From contig JAETXT010000006.1 of NCBI GenBank assembly GCA_019188255.1, forward strand, positions 5,642,001 to 5,706,000: DNA of 64,000 bases, given 5' to 3'. The translations under genes were made by a program, and so were the position numbers. This document shows positions 1 to 11,279 of the stretch, piece after piece. Within the stretch, counting starts at the first letter, position 1. Every line of letters begins with the position of its first letter. This DNA comes from Verticillium longisporum (lineage: Eukaryota; Ascomycota; Sordariomycetes; Glomerellales; Plectosphaerellaceae). The notes under the pieces are model-generated. The model ran no database searches. It saw only the letters and a list, made by a program, of their open reading frames with translations, and was not told the origin of the DNA.

Positions 1-38
1 CATCTGCAACCCCCGACTCCTCCGTGGCCGACGACAAC

Positions 39-2306
39 ATGTCAGTCACGAGTGAACCTGCCACGCTTGTCCAGGATGAAATCGACGACTTGACCCTCTC
101 GGTCCATCCCTTGGCATCGCGAGAAGGCCTCCTTGTCAAGGTCGAGCCGCCTACGACCCCACGAGAGGCTCTCCAGTCCGGAAAGCGAAGTCCTCGTGCG
201 CCCTGCGATATTGTCCTCGTCATCGACGTCTCTGGAAGCATGCACGACGCCGCCCCGGCGCCTGTCATTCCTGGCCAGAAAGACGAGAGCACTGGCCTTT
301 CGATCCTCGATCTTACAAAGCACGCAGCACGAACTATTCTCGAGACACTGGACGAGCGCGATCGACTCGGCATTGTGACATTTACCACCAATGCCAAGGT
401 CATCTTGTCCCTGGTCGAGATGAGTCCCGACAACAAGATTTCGGCCAAGGCCAAGATTGAAAACCTCCAGCCTCTGCACGGGACCAACATGTGGCACGGC
501 ATCACCGAAGGCATCAAGCTCTTTAGCGATTGTGATTCCTCCTCGGGACGAGTGCCTGCCATGATGGTTCTCACAGACGGAATGCCCAATTCAGGGTAGG
601 CCCTCCTGTATCCAGTCAAGAGATGTACATGGCCATGTTAACCTTGTCTAGATGTCCACGACTAGGGTACATTCCCAAGCTCCGTGACATGGGCCAGCTG
701 CCGGCCACGATTCACACATTTGGCTTCGGATACCATATTCGCTCAGGTCTGCTCAAGTCCATCGCCGAAATTGGCGGAGGCAACTATGCCTTCATCCCCG
801 ATGCTGGCATGATTGTGAGTCATGATGCCTGCCTAACGATTGCCACCACTGACGCATCGCCACAGGGCACAGTCTTTGTCCACGCCGTTGCCAACCTGCA
901 GTCGACATTTGCAAATCGAGCCACGTTGACGCTGACGTATCCTTCCGAGCTGGCCATTCAAGAGAGTCTTGGTGATTCTGTTGAGAAACAGGCACCAATC
1001 GAGCTTGCTGGTTCCCTGACCCCAACGTCGCAACTGACCATCTCCCTCGGCAACATTCAGTACGGACAGTCGCGTGACATCTATCTTTGCGCTTCGCCTG
1101 ATGCCTGGAGCAAGCTTCTGGAACATGACAAAGCTCCATCGGTCAAGGCCAAGCTCCATTACTCACAAATGACCAGCACGACCTACGCCGAAAGCGCCCA
1201 AGGCATCCTATCGGATCCGACTACGCTAGACGCTGCTGAAATCGCCTACCACCAGTCTCGATCTCAGATGTGCGCCTTTCTGTCCACGCTCTTTCCCATC
1301 ATCAGCGACGAAGAAAGCCAGCAAAACGGCGAGCACCAAGCTGTCTCCAAGGCGAGCGACCAGATACCCCTTTTGCACGCCCTCATCAGCAGACTACCAG
1401 CGCGCACCTTCACCGACCAGAAAAACCAGTCGTTGGTCCAAGACCTCTCGGGACCGGAGCCGAAGGGCCAGGTTTCCCTCGCCATCACCAACGCCGAATT
1501 TTACCGTAAATGGGGCGTCCATTACCTGCCCTCGATCCTCAACGCCCACACGCGCCAGATTTGTAACTCGTTCAAGGACCCTGGTCCCCTTCAATACGGT
1601 GCCCAGAGTCCGCTGTTCATCGCCTGTCGCAAGGCCCTTGACGACGCCTTCGATAGCATCCCTCCACCGACGCCTAGCCGATACCGAGTGGGCACGTACA
1701 GCAAGCCCATCAACATGCGGCGCTATCACAGCTCCTCCAACCCGTGCTTCGCCGGATCGACGCCGGTGCTGCTGGCATCCCGACGCAGCGTGCCGATCCG
1801 ACAGCTGAGACACGGCGTCAAAGTGCTCACGCCCCGAGGTCCGAGACGCGTCGCCGTGGTGCTGGTCACGCCTGTTCGCAGGGAGGTCATGTGTCGCGTT
1901 GGGGGCTCGTGGTCACGCCCTGGCATCCGCTGTCGACAGATGCGAAGAGCTGGGGTTCCCCGCACAGATGGCCGACTCGGCCGTGCGGTACACAGGATGC
2001 ATCTACTCAGTGGTGCTCCAGCCTGACCGAGACCCGGCAGCCCACGCACTCCGCGTCGGAGGACACTGGGGCGTGTCGCTGGGACACGGCGTGACTGCCG
2101 GGGGTGACTTCCGAGCGCACCAGTTCTTCGGCGACTACATGGCGGTCGCCAAGAGTTTGAAGCAGATTGGTATCCGCAAGGGTGGTATTGTGCTCGGTGG
2201 AGGGACGCGGAGGGATGAGAAGACGGGCCTCGTCAACGGCTTTCGACGCGCGACGATGAGGCTGCCGCGGACGGCGGCCGAGCTGGCCAGGATGTGCAAG
2301 GTTTGA
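39..2306 (+). CDS. VWA-Hint (Vint) domain protein, reading frame broken twice
   Basis: Exons are 39-595, 652-814 and 866-2306, with GT-AG introns of 56 and 51 bp. With both breaks allowed for, the product has about 720 residues. Residues 56-68 hold a von Willebrand type A core with the MIDAS motif DVSGSM, and the VWA fold continues through the second exon. The C-terminal third, from CFAGSTPVLL near nt 1747, is a Hint domain: it has the block-B-like segment VVTPWHP and the Vint-type ending with LGHGV and FFGDY. The frame is lost at the G run 1901-1905 and again at 1952-1955; one extra G at each restores the family sequence, so consensus errors are more likely than decay. The frame is open to the window's left edge, so the true start may lie upstream of ATG 39. 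Fungal VWA-Hint proteins are known but their role is unclear, and autoprocessing is inference only. Confidence 0.8.
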
Positions 2307-2708
2307 GACGGGGTCGACTACATATACACGATGCCCCCATTTCCACGATAGCACTGATTAGGTAGATGCCGCTTTGTAGAAACACTCCTCTTAACCAGGC
2401 TGACCACCAGCGTGGCCATTTGCTGTTGACACTCATGAACTACCAGATCACTGTCAACTGTACCAGTCTGACCAGGGCTGATTGCTTGTCAGCATGCTTG
2501 ACTGGTCCCTCGTCTGTCGAAGGATCACATCAGCACTAACTCAATCAGGCACGATGACCGTCGCAGCATGGCCTTGCAGGAGCGAAACTCTAAGGTCTTA
2601 AAATACGACGCTGCCCATGGCCATGACCGACTTGGCCTTGCCGTCGACGTTGACATTTCGGATTCAGCAGCACGTCGTCCTCTTTGCCCATCGTCAGCAT
2701 TTCATACC
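2307..2708. other. Intergenic, 0.4 kb
   Basis: This is the short spacer between the VWA-Hint gene and the next same-strand gene. An in-frame extension of the downstream reading frame reaches back to about 2568 but has unconvincing composition. I see no other gene or repeat here. Confidence 0.5.
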
Positions 2709-3770
2709 ATGGCAGCCTACGCAACAACAGACCTCCTCCTTGACAGCCTCGCGCCCTCCACCCCGCTCCGCCCGATCCTCACCCGCCTCAACGCAGACAA
2801 CTCATGGATGATGTCCCTGCCGCGCCCCGGCGGGCCCGACGCCTCGGGCAAGGCGTACTACCACATGCTCCAGGACCTCTGGCTCGGCGGCAGCCTGACC
2901 GAGTGGCCCTACACGGCCTTTCTCTTCAAGATTGTGCGCACGCAGGCGGGCCAGTTTGACGACGTCGCCGACATTGAACGGCTCGTGGCCTCGCTGGAAG
3001 CGGCGGCCGCAGGTGGAGGTGCCGAGCGGGCAGCGGACGCGACCACGACGACGAAGCAGCGGCAGGCCGTCGACGCGATCCTGGTGTCGCACACCAACAT
3101 TGACCACTGTCATCGGGCGACGCTCGAGCGGTTCCCGCGGGAGACGCCCGTGCTGGTTGTCGCGGACGCGGCGGCGCTCGTGCGCGGGTGGGGCCACTTT
3201 GAGACGGTGGTCGAGCTGCCGGACCTGGAGCCGGCGGCGGCGTCGTGGCCCGTCGGTGCCGGTGCCGGTGCCGGTGCCGGTGTCGAAGCCGGATCGGATG
3301 GAACGAGGCCCGTCGCGGCGGTGCCGGCGTGGCTGCGGATGTTCCGGCTGCCGGACCGGGACTCGCTGTATCCGCACATCCACCACGGCATCGTCACGTC
3401 GTGGGGCGGCGAGGCGCTGCTCTACGCGCCGCATGGCGTCGACGCGCACAAGGCGGCGCACGCGGCGAGGGTCGCGCCCGAGGGGACGGCGTGGCTTGCG
3501 CTGCTGCACGGGCTCGACGAGCTGGGGACCGGCACGGCGACGGGCAGGGGGGTCCGGGGGTTGGCGCTCGCGGAGGCTACGGGGGTGCGCTACTGGGCGC
3601 GGACGCACGACGGGGGCGAGGCGTATTCGGGCGTCATCAGCTGGCTGCTTCGGTTCCGGGGGTGGACTTTTGAGGAGGGGGTGGCGGAGATGGAGAGGCG
3701 GGGGGGCAAGATGGACGCGGTGCCGGCGTTCTTTGACATTGAGAATGGAGGGGCTTTGGTGCTGGTCTAG
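2709..3770 (+). CDS. Metallo-beta-lactamase-fold-like protein with altered metal motif
   Basis: This is a single-exon gene of 353 codons. ATG 2709 begins MAAYATTDLLLDSL; an upstream in-frame ATG at 2568 would add 47 residues of poor composition, so the later start is preferred. Residues 122-133 read DAILVSHTNIDH, which matches the strand and loop that carry the HxHxDH metal motif of the metallo-beta-lactamase fold, but the second His is Asn. Further His-rich segments follow (PHIHHG near nt 3378 and PHGVDAHKAAH near nt 3430). A run of GGTGCC units at about 3254-3285 encodes an Ala-Gly repeat. No signal peptide or membrane segment is evident. The fold assignment rests on this motif and the general layout, and the substrate is unknown. 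It may be a hydrolase that has lost one metal ligand. Confidence 0.65.
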   Translation: MAAYATTDLLLDSLAPSTPLRPILTRLNADNSWMMSLPRPGGPDASGKAYYHMLQDLWLGGSLTEWPYTAFLFKIVRTQAGQFDDVADIERLVASLEAAAAGGGAERAADATTTTKQRQAVDAILVSHTNIDHCHRATLERFPRETPVLVVADAAALVRGWGHFETVVELPDLEPAAASWPVGAGAGAGAGVEAGSDGTRPVAAVPAWLRMFRLPDRDSLYPHIHHGIVTSWGGEALLYAPHGVDAHKAAHAARVAPEGTAWLALLHGLDELGTGTATGRGVRGLALAEATGVRYWARTHDGGEAYSGVISWLLRFRGWTFEEGVAEMERRGGKMDAVPAFFDIENGGALVLV

Positions 3771-4940
3771 TTGGTCGGGGCAACATTGTCAAGGCCTGCA
3801 TCTCCATGCCGACAGGATCGCCAGGGAGCAGGGGGAGGATTTGGCGTCGGCTGCGTGTATCCCAGATTGCGTCGGCGTGTATCCCAGATTGTGTTTCTTT
3901 GCAGGCCGACGTGGTCAAGCCCTGGATTCGGCGTGCCGTCACCATGAGAAGAGCTCGCCATTTGACCGGTGAATCGCTCTGTCTGTATTCTCTGTAGACT
4001 TGCATCATGCCATGATTCAAGCGAGCCACTAACAAGGCATGGCAAAATGGCGAGGCCATCTCATTCATGCCCTCGTGGACGATCCGGGGCTTCCCTCCCG
4101 CAGACGAGTCAGAAACTCTTGTCAATTTTATCCGCCTCTTCGGGGAAGAAGCAAGAAAATGACGCCAACAAAAAGTCCATCGACCGTTACATCGGGCAAC
4201 ACTATCGTTCGGTGCCAAGTCGTCCTCCCGCCAGCAGGCATTCGCCTCTGGCCCCCTGGGAGCAGGCCTCGCATCGTGAAGCGCGCGAATGGGAGTCGTG
4301 TGATCTGCTCCGCCGGCAGATAACCGGCACCTGATGACCGAGATGATCAAGCATCTGGGGAACCCGTGGCGCGTCTGGGGACTTTGACCAGGGCCCAGCG
4401 AGCGATCGTCCTCGTCCCCCGCCCTACCCCCTCCGCTTTTTCTCCTCTCCCCTCACGATGCCGGGCCGTTCCTTGCATATGGAGCTGTTGGAGGTGAGGC
4501 ACCAGGTTGGCAAGGCCGTTGATCATGTCGACATGGCCTCGCCTTTCCGCGGCATCCCCCACTGCCCAAGCTTGCCAAGGTACCTTACCTTACCTGCATG
4601 GACCCTAGCTGCCCCTGAATTATCCGGACCCGTCACAGCGTCCTTATCCCCTCACAGCGAGGCCTTGCTCACTACTGAAGCGACATTGGATGCGTCGCTC
4701 GGAGTACTGCCGACCGAATCAAGAGGCTTCGGTCGGTTTCTGCCGATTGTCCTGGTGCCATGGCCGCATATGGGAGCGGGGCGGTACACAGTGGTCTTGG
4801 CCGTGTTGGCAGCTCGTTGTCGAGCTGGATGACGTTGGTCCAGAGGGATATAAAGACCGTCAAGAGACGCGCTGGCTTCCTCGCCGACTGCTGAGGCACG
4901 TCTCGACTTTGACCGAGGTTCCGATATCCACCATATCAAC
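3771..4940. other. Intergenic, upstream region of GH51 gene
   Basis: About 1.2 kb without a convincing gene. It holds a two-copy 22-bp direct repeat (3853-3896, unit starting GCGTGTATCCCAGATTG) and one of the window's recurrent GGTACCTTACC-type motifs near 4577-4596. A TATA box lies just before the GH51 start. Confidence 0.6.
4849..4854 (+). promoter_or_regulatory. TATA box of GH51 gene
   Basis: The sequence TATAAA lies 87 bp upstream of ATG 4941, a usual distance for a fungal core promoter. The call is from sequence alone. Confidence 0.5.
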
Positions 4941-7121
4941 ATGGCGCCCCTCAAGCAGATGCTGCTGGCTCTTGCTTGCGTAGCATCTTCAGTCGCATTC
5001 GACATCACCGTTTCCGCATCAGGAGGTAACGCTACCAGCGGCCACCAGTATGGCTTCCTCCACGAGGTTGGTCACGGCGCTCGTCTTGCCCGTGCCGCGC
5101 ATCAGCTCACAGTACCAGGATATCAACAACTCTGGCGACGGCGGCATCTACGCCGAGCTCATCCGCAACAGAGCCTTCCAGTTCAGCGACCGCTACCCCG
5201 TCAACCTTGACGGCTGGCACGCGTTCAACGGCGCCAGCCTCCAGCTGAGCAACCTGAGCGAGCCCCTCTCCGACGTCCTCCCAGTCTCGGTGCACGTGGC
5301 GGCCGGCAACTCGTCTGGTGTCGTCGGTCTCTCCAACGACGGCTACTGGGGCATCGATGTCAAGAAGCAAAAGTACACGGGCTCGTTCTGGGTCCGCGGC
5401 TCCTACGAGGGTACATTCACCGCCTCGCTGCGGTCTGACCTCAACGACGACGTCTTTGGCTCGGTGGATGTGGCATCCAAGGCCGTTGCTGACGACTGGA
5501 TCGAGCACGAGTTTGAGCTCATCCCGACCATGGATGCGCCGAACAGCAACAACACCTTTACCCTCACCTTTGATCCAGAGGTACGTCCATCTGCCTTGTT
5601 GCTTCCCCCTGACTCCTCGTAGTAACATCTCGTCAGGGCGCTGCAGACGGCTCGCTCGACTTTAACCTGATCAGCTTGTTCCCGCCCACGTACAAGAACC
5701 GCAAGAACGGTCTTCGTGTGGATATCGCCGAGTCTCTTGCTGGACTCCATCCGGTATGTTCCAAGTCCTTGCCAACATGTTCCGTGTTAACAGCGACGTA
5801 GTCGCTTCTTCGCTTCCCCGGAGGCAACATGCTCGAAGGCAACACCAACAAGACCTGGTGGGACTGGAAGCAGACCCTTGGTCCTCTCCGCTACCGTCCT
5901 GGCTTCCCTGGCGTGTGGGGTTACCAGCAGACTCACGGTCTGGGTCTGCTGGAGTACCTGCAGTGGGCGGAGGACATGGACCTCGAAGTCGGTGAGGTCG
6001 ATTCGTCGTCAAGTCGCGGGGAAGCTCCCTGCTAACACATGACAGTCATTGGCGTATGGGCTGGCCTGGCCCTGAACGGCGACATCACGCCCAAGGACAA
6101 GCTCCAACCCTTCATCGACGATGCCCTTGACCAAATCGAGTTCATCCGCGGCCCTGCCGACTCCAAGTGGGGGGCCCGTCGTGCCGAGCTCGGCCACCCT
6201 GAACCCTTCAAGCTCGACTACGTCGAGATCGGCAACGAGGACTGGCTCGCCGGAGGCGCCGCCGGCTGGGAGTCGTACAAGGAATACCGCTGACCCATGT
6301 CCCTCGAGGCCATCAACGAGCGCTACCCCGACATTCAGGTCATCGCCTCGGGCGCCAGTTCCGACGGCCACGACATCCCAGCCCCGGCCATCGGCGACTA
6401 CCACCCGTACCGCACGCCCGACGCGCTCGTCGACGAGTTTGACCGCTTCGACAACGACGTCGGCCACATTGTCGGCGAGGTCGCCGCCACGCACCCCAAC
6501 GGCGGCACCTCGTGGGAGGGCGGCCTGCACCCCTTCCCCTGGTGGATCGGCACCGTCGGCGAGGCCGTGTCCATGATCGGCTACGAGCGCAACGCCGACC
6601 GCATCCCCGGCACCTTCTACGCGCCCGTCCTGCGCAACATGAACCGCTGGCAGTGGGCCGTGACCCTCGTCCAGTTCGCCGCCGACGCCGCCCTCACCAC
6701 GCGCTCCACGAGCTGGTACCTCTGGGAGCTCTTCGCCGCCCACCCCATGACCCGGACGCTGCCCGCCGCCGGCGCCCTCGACCCGCTCTTCTACGTCGCC
6801 GGCCGCAACGACCGCGCTGGCAGCTTCATCTGGAAGGCCGCCGTCTACAACACGACCGACGGCGCCGACGTGCCCGTCACGGTCGCCTTTGAGGGCGTCG
6901 ACGCCGGCGCCAGGGCGCTCCTGACGGTGCTCTCGAACCCGAGCGCCGACCCGTATGCCTACAACGATCCCTTTACCGGCGTGAACGTTGTGGACACGCA
7001 GGTCGTTGATCTCGTGGCGAATGAGCATGGCGTCTTTGCGTTTACGCTGCCCGAGTTGTCGGTTGCCGTGCTCGACACGGATACGAAGCGCAAGTGCAAG
7101 CGGCGGTCGCAGCGGCAGTGA
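4941..7121 (+). CDS. Secreted GH51 alpha-L-arabinofuranosidase, with an in-frame TGA
   Basis: Exons are 4941-5066, 5119-5580, 5637-5753, 5802-5991 and 6046-7121, giving 656 codon positions. The N-terminus [19 protein letters not shown] is a signal peptide, so the enzyme should be secreted and release arabinose from arabinan or arabinoxylan side chains. Family landmarks follow in order: [14 protein letters not shown], a central carbohydrate-binding-like region, [13 protein letters not shown], the acid/base Glu in EIGNEDW (near nt 6230) and the nucleophile Glu in [12 protein letters not shown] (near nt 6478). Codon 6291-6293 is TGA in a position where the family has a hydrophobic residue (YR-x-PM). 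The frame then runs on without loss to 7121. A single G-to-A change from TGG would explain it, either as a base error or as a true nonsense mutation. The N-terminal fragment would keep the acid/base but not the nucleophile. Confidence 0.88.
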
Positions 7122-7682
7122 GGGTGTGCTGTATTGCGGTTGACATGGTACATGACCCTCGTGGGTGTCTGCATCGCGATGCGACATTTTAGTGGTAATG
7201 AAATAATCATTCTTGTGTTGACCATGGGCTCCAGTCTTTGCTGCATGTCCGACATTGTTCAGCCGGGGCGTTGACTCGAAATCAAACAACTTGCGCTACT
7301 CGAGGCGATTCGAGCTGAGGATGCGTCACGCCCCATGTAGGAAGGGGGCCAGTCTTACACAAAAGCACACGGGTCCCAGTTCATCATTTGTTCTTCTAGC
7401 TTCTAGTCCCCCAAGTCGAATGAGGGCCTGCAGTTGGGGTCACCAGCGTGCGAACCAGATCCCAGACATCATGTGAGGTATTGCCGTTTCGGGAGGCTCA
7501 CATGCTTCCACCATGACCGCTGCCAAACGACGCGTGACAGAGTGCGAGAAGAGCGATGATTTGCCTGATAAAAGGCCTCGCAGATGCCTCGAAACGTTGG
7601 ACTCGACCTCTGGTCGCTTTTCCTATGGTCATGCTATGAATGCGGGTGCCTAAACACCAAACCGCGCCGTTACAAGTCGACC
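7122..7682. other. Intergenic, with a possible upstream exon
   Basis: About 560 bp. An ATG at 7513 opens a 46-codon frame (MTAAKRRVTECEK...) that ends just before the next gene. It could be a first exon of that gene or a leader ORF, but I could not join it to the downstream frame with a clean splice pair. Confidence 0.35.
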
Positions 7683-8582
7683 ATGAACAGCCTGGCGCAA
7701 TTCTCTCTTCTGACTGTCCTCTCTCGAGGGCGGTTTCAGGGCTATGAAAATCAGATCTGGAACGGATCAAGAGCTTCGCTGCCGATCGTCTCGCCAACAA
7801 AGTCGAGTAATCGGCCCGTGAGCCAGCACTCCAGCGAAGAAAGGAGCGAGGGTCGAAAACAGAGCGATAATGGGACATCTCGCCATGGCCGCAGCAACTC
7901 AGCGGGCTCTGGTAGCAGCCACAGCCATGAAGACGATGCCGGATCTTATCTGAAAGGCGAACTGTATTCTGCCGTTCTACTGGCACAGTCCTTCGTCATA
8001 CTCGGGGAAATTGGTCTGGTAGGCTGCCGCGCCGTGGAAGAGACTGACGACGACGGATTTGAGAGTTGGAACAGGTGATGCTCGGCCATCTTACAGGGCT
8101 TACGCGGTGTAGCTGACAGTAGTAGACTGCTCGAATTCTGTCTCCTGCCGCTCCTGATCTTCTTCAGCCTCTCGATATCGACGCTCCTTATGCATCTTGT
8201 TGGGTGCCTCAGCATCACGTTTCACTTGAGCGTCCAGGCAGCCGGATCACTCTTCGCGACATTCTGTGGCGTCATCGTCCTGGCCGCCTCGGTTGGTCTG
8301 GCAGGAGACAAGGAGCCCTCTTCTGCGTTCAATGGGTTTGTTGCCGTTCTGTGTGGATTTGGAGCCCTTTGGTACGGTTTTCCATGCTCTTCCCTCTGCA
8401 ATTGTCTTACTGACGCGACCAGGACGCTCTTCATCATTGGATTCCTCCAGGGTAGTTGGGCCTGGCACAGAAGAGACTGTCTTCGGCAGGATATCAGGGC
8501 ATCATCGGGAAGTGCCAAGTGCTACGGCACGACATCAGGGGGGCTGGCTGTCGAGCAAGAGGGGCTGGACGACTTGCAGTAG
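7683..8582 (+). CDS. Hypothetical small multi-pass membrane protein
   Basis: A three-exon model (7683-8074, 8126-8371, 8423-8582) gives 265 codons, with two 51-bp introns that each restore one continuous frame. The N-terminal half is polar and Ser-rich with low complexity (SSEERSEGRKQSDNG). The rest has about four hydrophobic helices: SAVLLAQSFVILGEIGLVG, FCLLPLLIFFSLSISTLL, FATFCGVIVLAASVGLAG, and a last one formed across the second splice (GALW joined to TLFIIGFLQG). The splice-created helix supports the model. I recognise no family. The start is uncertain because a coding-like frame begins upstream at 7513. Confidence 0.5.
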
Positions 8583-9815
8583 CATGGCCGTGCCTCCATT
8601 CACCGGCAGAACGTGGGATTGAGCAAAGTGAAGAGGTCTTCCGCACTTGGCCCGCAGACAATAGATACTAGGAAGGGATAGAAGACATCTGAATTCTGGC
8701 CCTCTGCAGCCCTTATATACGCGTTCCCGTAGTCCCAAGCCCTTAATCCGGCCCCTGTGCCATGGTTCTGCTCCTCCTGTCACCACCACACACGATTCAT
8801 TTTGATGTTCGAATATCTGCACTGACGGTAAGGCATCAATGTTAACACTTGTACGGGTGCATTCACTGGGAGGCTGGTTGATGTATTAAAGTGGTGATTC
8901 GATGCCGGGTTGTCGTTCATGGTGCCACACATGTCCGTCCACCAGTAGAGATCAACCGTCTGGAAGCAGCTCAGCGCAGGCTGTGCGATCACTCCAATAA
9001 GGCGGCCAGGAGAGGGCAGTTGATACCGAGCAGCGAGCACGCCCGTCAAAAGAAGGTGGGATCGTTTTTTTTGTTCAATTCATCAGACTCATGAGCGCCC
9101 TGGTATTCCTTTAATGTGTACCAACAGGTCGGCCCGAACGCAAGCTAGAGAATACTCATGAGAGAACGGCATACTTCTCCTTCGTTTATCCTTTCTTTAT
9201 TGACCTCGCATACTGTTTGTTTTAATATACACCACGCTGCGACTCAACGTATCCCTGCCTTACACTCGACCAGGGACTTCCATCCCGAAACCTATGTTAG
9301 TTTCAAGACCTCATGCGAAAGGGATTCCCTAGATAAGACCAGCAGCCTGTGGTGCCCACAATTCAAGCACCCGTCGACATTCCAGTCCACGCACGAGAAT
9401 TCCTAGTCCAACCCTCCATGTTCATAATACTAAACACTCCCGGCCGTACTGCGCATGTCTCGGTTCTTTCTGCCTCGACGCAGTACCCGCAGACTCGGCG
9501 CGACCTTCCATGTTTACTACACCAGAGTCAAACAGACAGAATTAAGGGGCCAGCAACATATCTCGCGCGATACTAACATTCGCTGTCGAGTCACGAGAAC
9601 CAGACATTGAGGGTGACATAAGCCCCCTTGATCGGCCAAGGGTCCGCCTGGGGTATGGATGTGGCAGGTGCGCACGTTGGCTGTGCAGCTCAGAGCTACA
9701 CGACCGCTTATGATATCTCAGTGAGGATTTGCGAGAAGGGGATGCAGGACATCTCAATTGTGGTGTTCGCGTGGCACCCGATACGTGATTGAACATGCTC
9801 TATTCAAGGTAGTGC

Positions 9816-10238
9816 TCACAACTGAACACGCAATACGTAACCTCCAACGTCGGACGACGCAGCCGTATGAGTCAGCGGCATGGAAACGTCCCGGATGGAA
9901 TAGTCCAGCTCCTTCTTGCAGCCCGTGCAATGGAGAATCCCCTGTTGTAAGGTATACAGGCATTGACCAGAGGCCGTTACGAGCCAGCGTTCAACTGTGA
10001 GCATGGCTGTTGTGCCGCCTTCAAATGACCCCCAAAGGACTGTAGCGCTGCCAAAGTCGGGCTGGCGCAGTTTGTTGAGCTCGGTCTGGGCCGCAAGATG
10101 AGTCCGGGAACTGAGCACAATACATGTCTGGTCAGAATGGGTCATTGCTTCTTCCAGGGCGTTCCAAGGTTCATTACGCATGCACCTTAACCGAACACGC
10201 ATCCGCGGGAAACATGTAGGCATGGGTTTCAGCATCAT
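9816..10238 (-). CDS. Doubtful hypothetical ORF, 140 codons
   Basis: This minus-strand frame has balanced, protein-like composition (ATVLWGSFEGGTTAMLTVE, CLYTLQQGILHCTGCKKEL) and sits in otherwise non-coding DNA. A CxxC pair occurs in HCTGCKK. I recognise no family, and no promoter or splice evidence supports it. It could be a degraded gene fragment or chance. Confidence 0.25.
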   Translation of the reverse strand: MMLKPMPTCFPRMRVRLRCMRNEPWNALEEAMTHSDQTCIVLSSRTHLAAQTELNKLRQPDFGSATVLWGSFEGGTTAMLTVERWLVTASGQCLYTLQQGILHCTGCKKELDYSIRDVSMPLTHTAASSDVGGYVLRVQL

Positions 10239-10870
10239 GAGATCAGAACGTCAACAGGTACTTCTTCGTTCGCCTATTAGGCATATGGGCCTGTGTTCCC
10301 CAGGCAGGAAGACAGGGTACCGATCTGATGGCTATTTCCTGGGCACGGAGTTCGTGTCGTCTCCGCGTCCGATTTCGACAGGGCGACGCAGGTGCAAGTC
10401 TGAAGTCAGCCCCTGACATGTGATCGACTTCAGTTTGATTCTGTTACCTAGTTTTACCTGCTGCTCGCGCCTCAGCATCAGGCACCGGAAATGAAGGCAA
10501 GAGTTGATGAGGTACTGGAAAAAAATGCACAATGCATCCCAAACACCAATCTAGGTTTTAAAATTGGAGTAGGTGTGACATGAATTTCCGCTGCAAATTG
10601 TGCTGCCGTCATTGGAATGAGATGACCATATATCTCGACGAAAAAGATTGAAATTTCAGTCTGACGATCCTGCTGTTTTCTAATTGTTTTCCTGTTTGCT
10701 TGAGGTCTTATGTGATTCGTATCGTGGTGCTCATTATACTGGCTTACGAAGTAGAGAAACTTCAGCCTACCTTGGGCAGTCGTACAAATTAAAATGAAGA
10801 AATGGAAGTGCGAGTCGCAGTCCATCAGATATGGCACAGTTGAAACGAACAAATAGAAGACATTCAATCG

Positions 10871-11279
10871 CTAGATGTCTTTCGGAGCCTTCTCCAACAC
10901 GGCCGTCTCCAGACGTTGCAATACAGATGCCATCTGTTGCCACCTGGAAATGTTCCGCCGATGAGCTCGAGTCTTGCGACACCAAATGTCGATCTCTTCG
11001 CAATCGCTTTCGCAACGTGAGGCCCCCACAATTTCGAAGCACTGCATACTTGTACACACACGTACCCAGTCAAGTTCGTCAACACAAACCGCAGCAGGCA
11101 AGTCAGCAGCGTCTCGGACGACTTTGTAAATCCTGGCGCACTGCGGCCTGTCCATGACGAGCTCGGCAATCTAAACGTCCACCGTGCAGAGACCAGACTT
11201 CGGGGAGCAGGAATGCCGTGTCGTACGTTGGGGCTTCGAAGGGGACTTTGTGATCGGGGGAACGGACAGCCGGACGCAT
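10871..11279 (-). pseudogene. Possible decayed hypothetical gene in two frames
   Basis: Reading leftwards from ATG 11279, one frame gives MRPAVRSPDHKVPFEAPTYD and continues through LLPEVWSLHGGRLD. Near 11171 the protein-like reading passes into another frame (IAELVMDRPQCARIYKVV) that runs to a stop at 10871 and includes AVCVDELDWVRVC and ESDCEEIDIWC. The change needs a two-base loss or one-base gain, with no room for an intron. Composition suggests a once-coding segment. I recognise no family. Confidence 0.25.

Noticed and set aside
2932..3972. 346-codon plus-strand frame overlapping the metallo-beta-lactamase-like gene
   Set aside because: It is an Arg/Ser/Gly-rich shadow in the +1 frame of a GC-rich gene.
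6009..7289. 426-codon minus-strand frame opposite the GH51 gene
   Set aside because: It is a GC-rich antisense shadow with Val/Gly/Asp-repetitive translation and no family features, while the plus strand encodes a clear GH51 enzyme.
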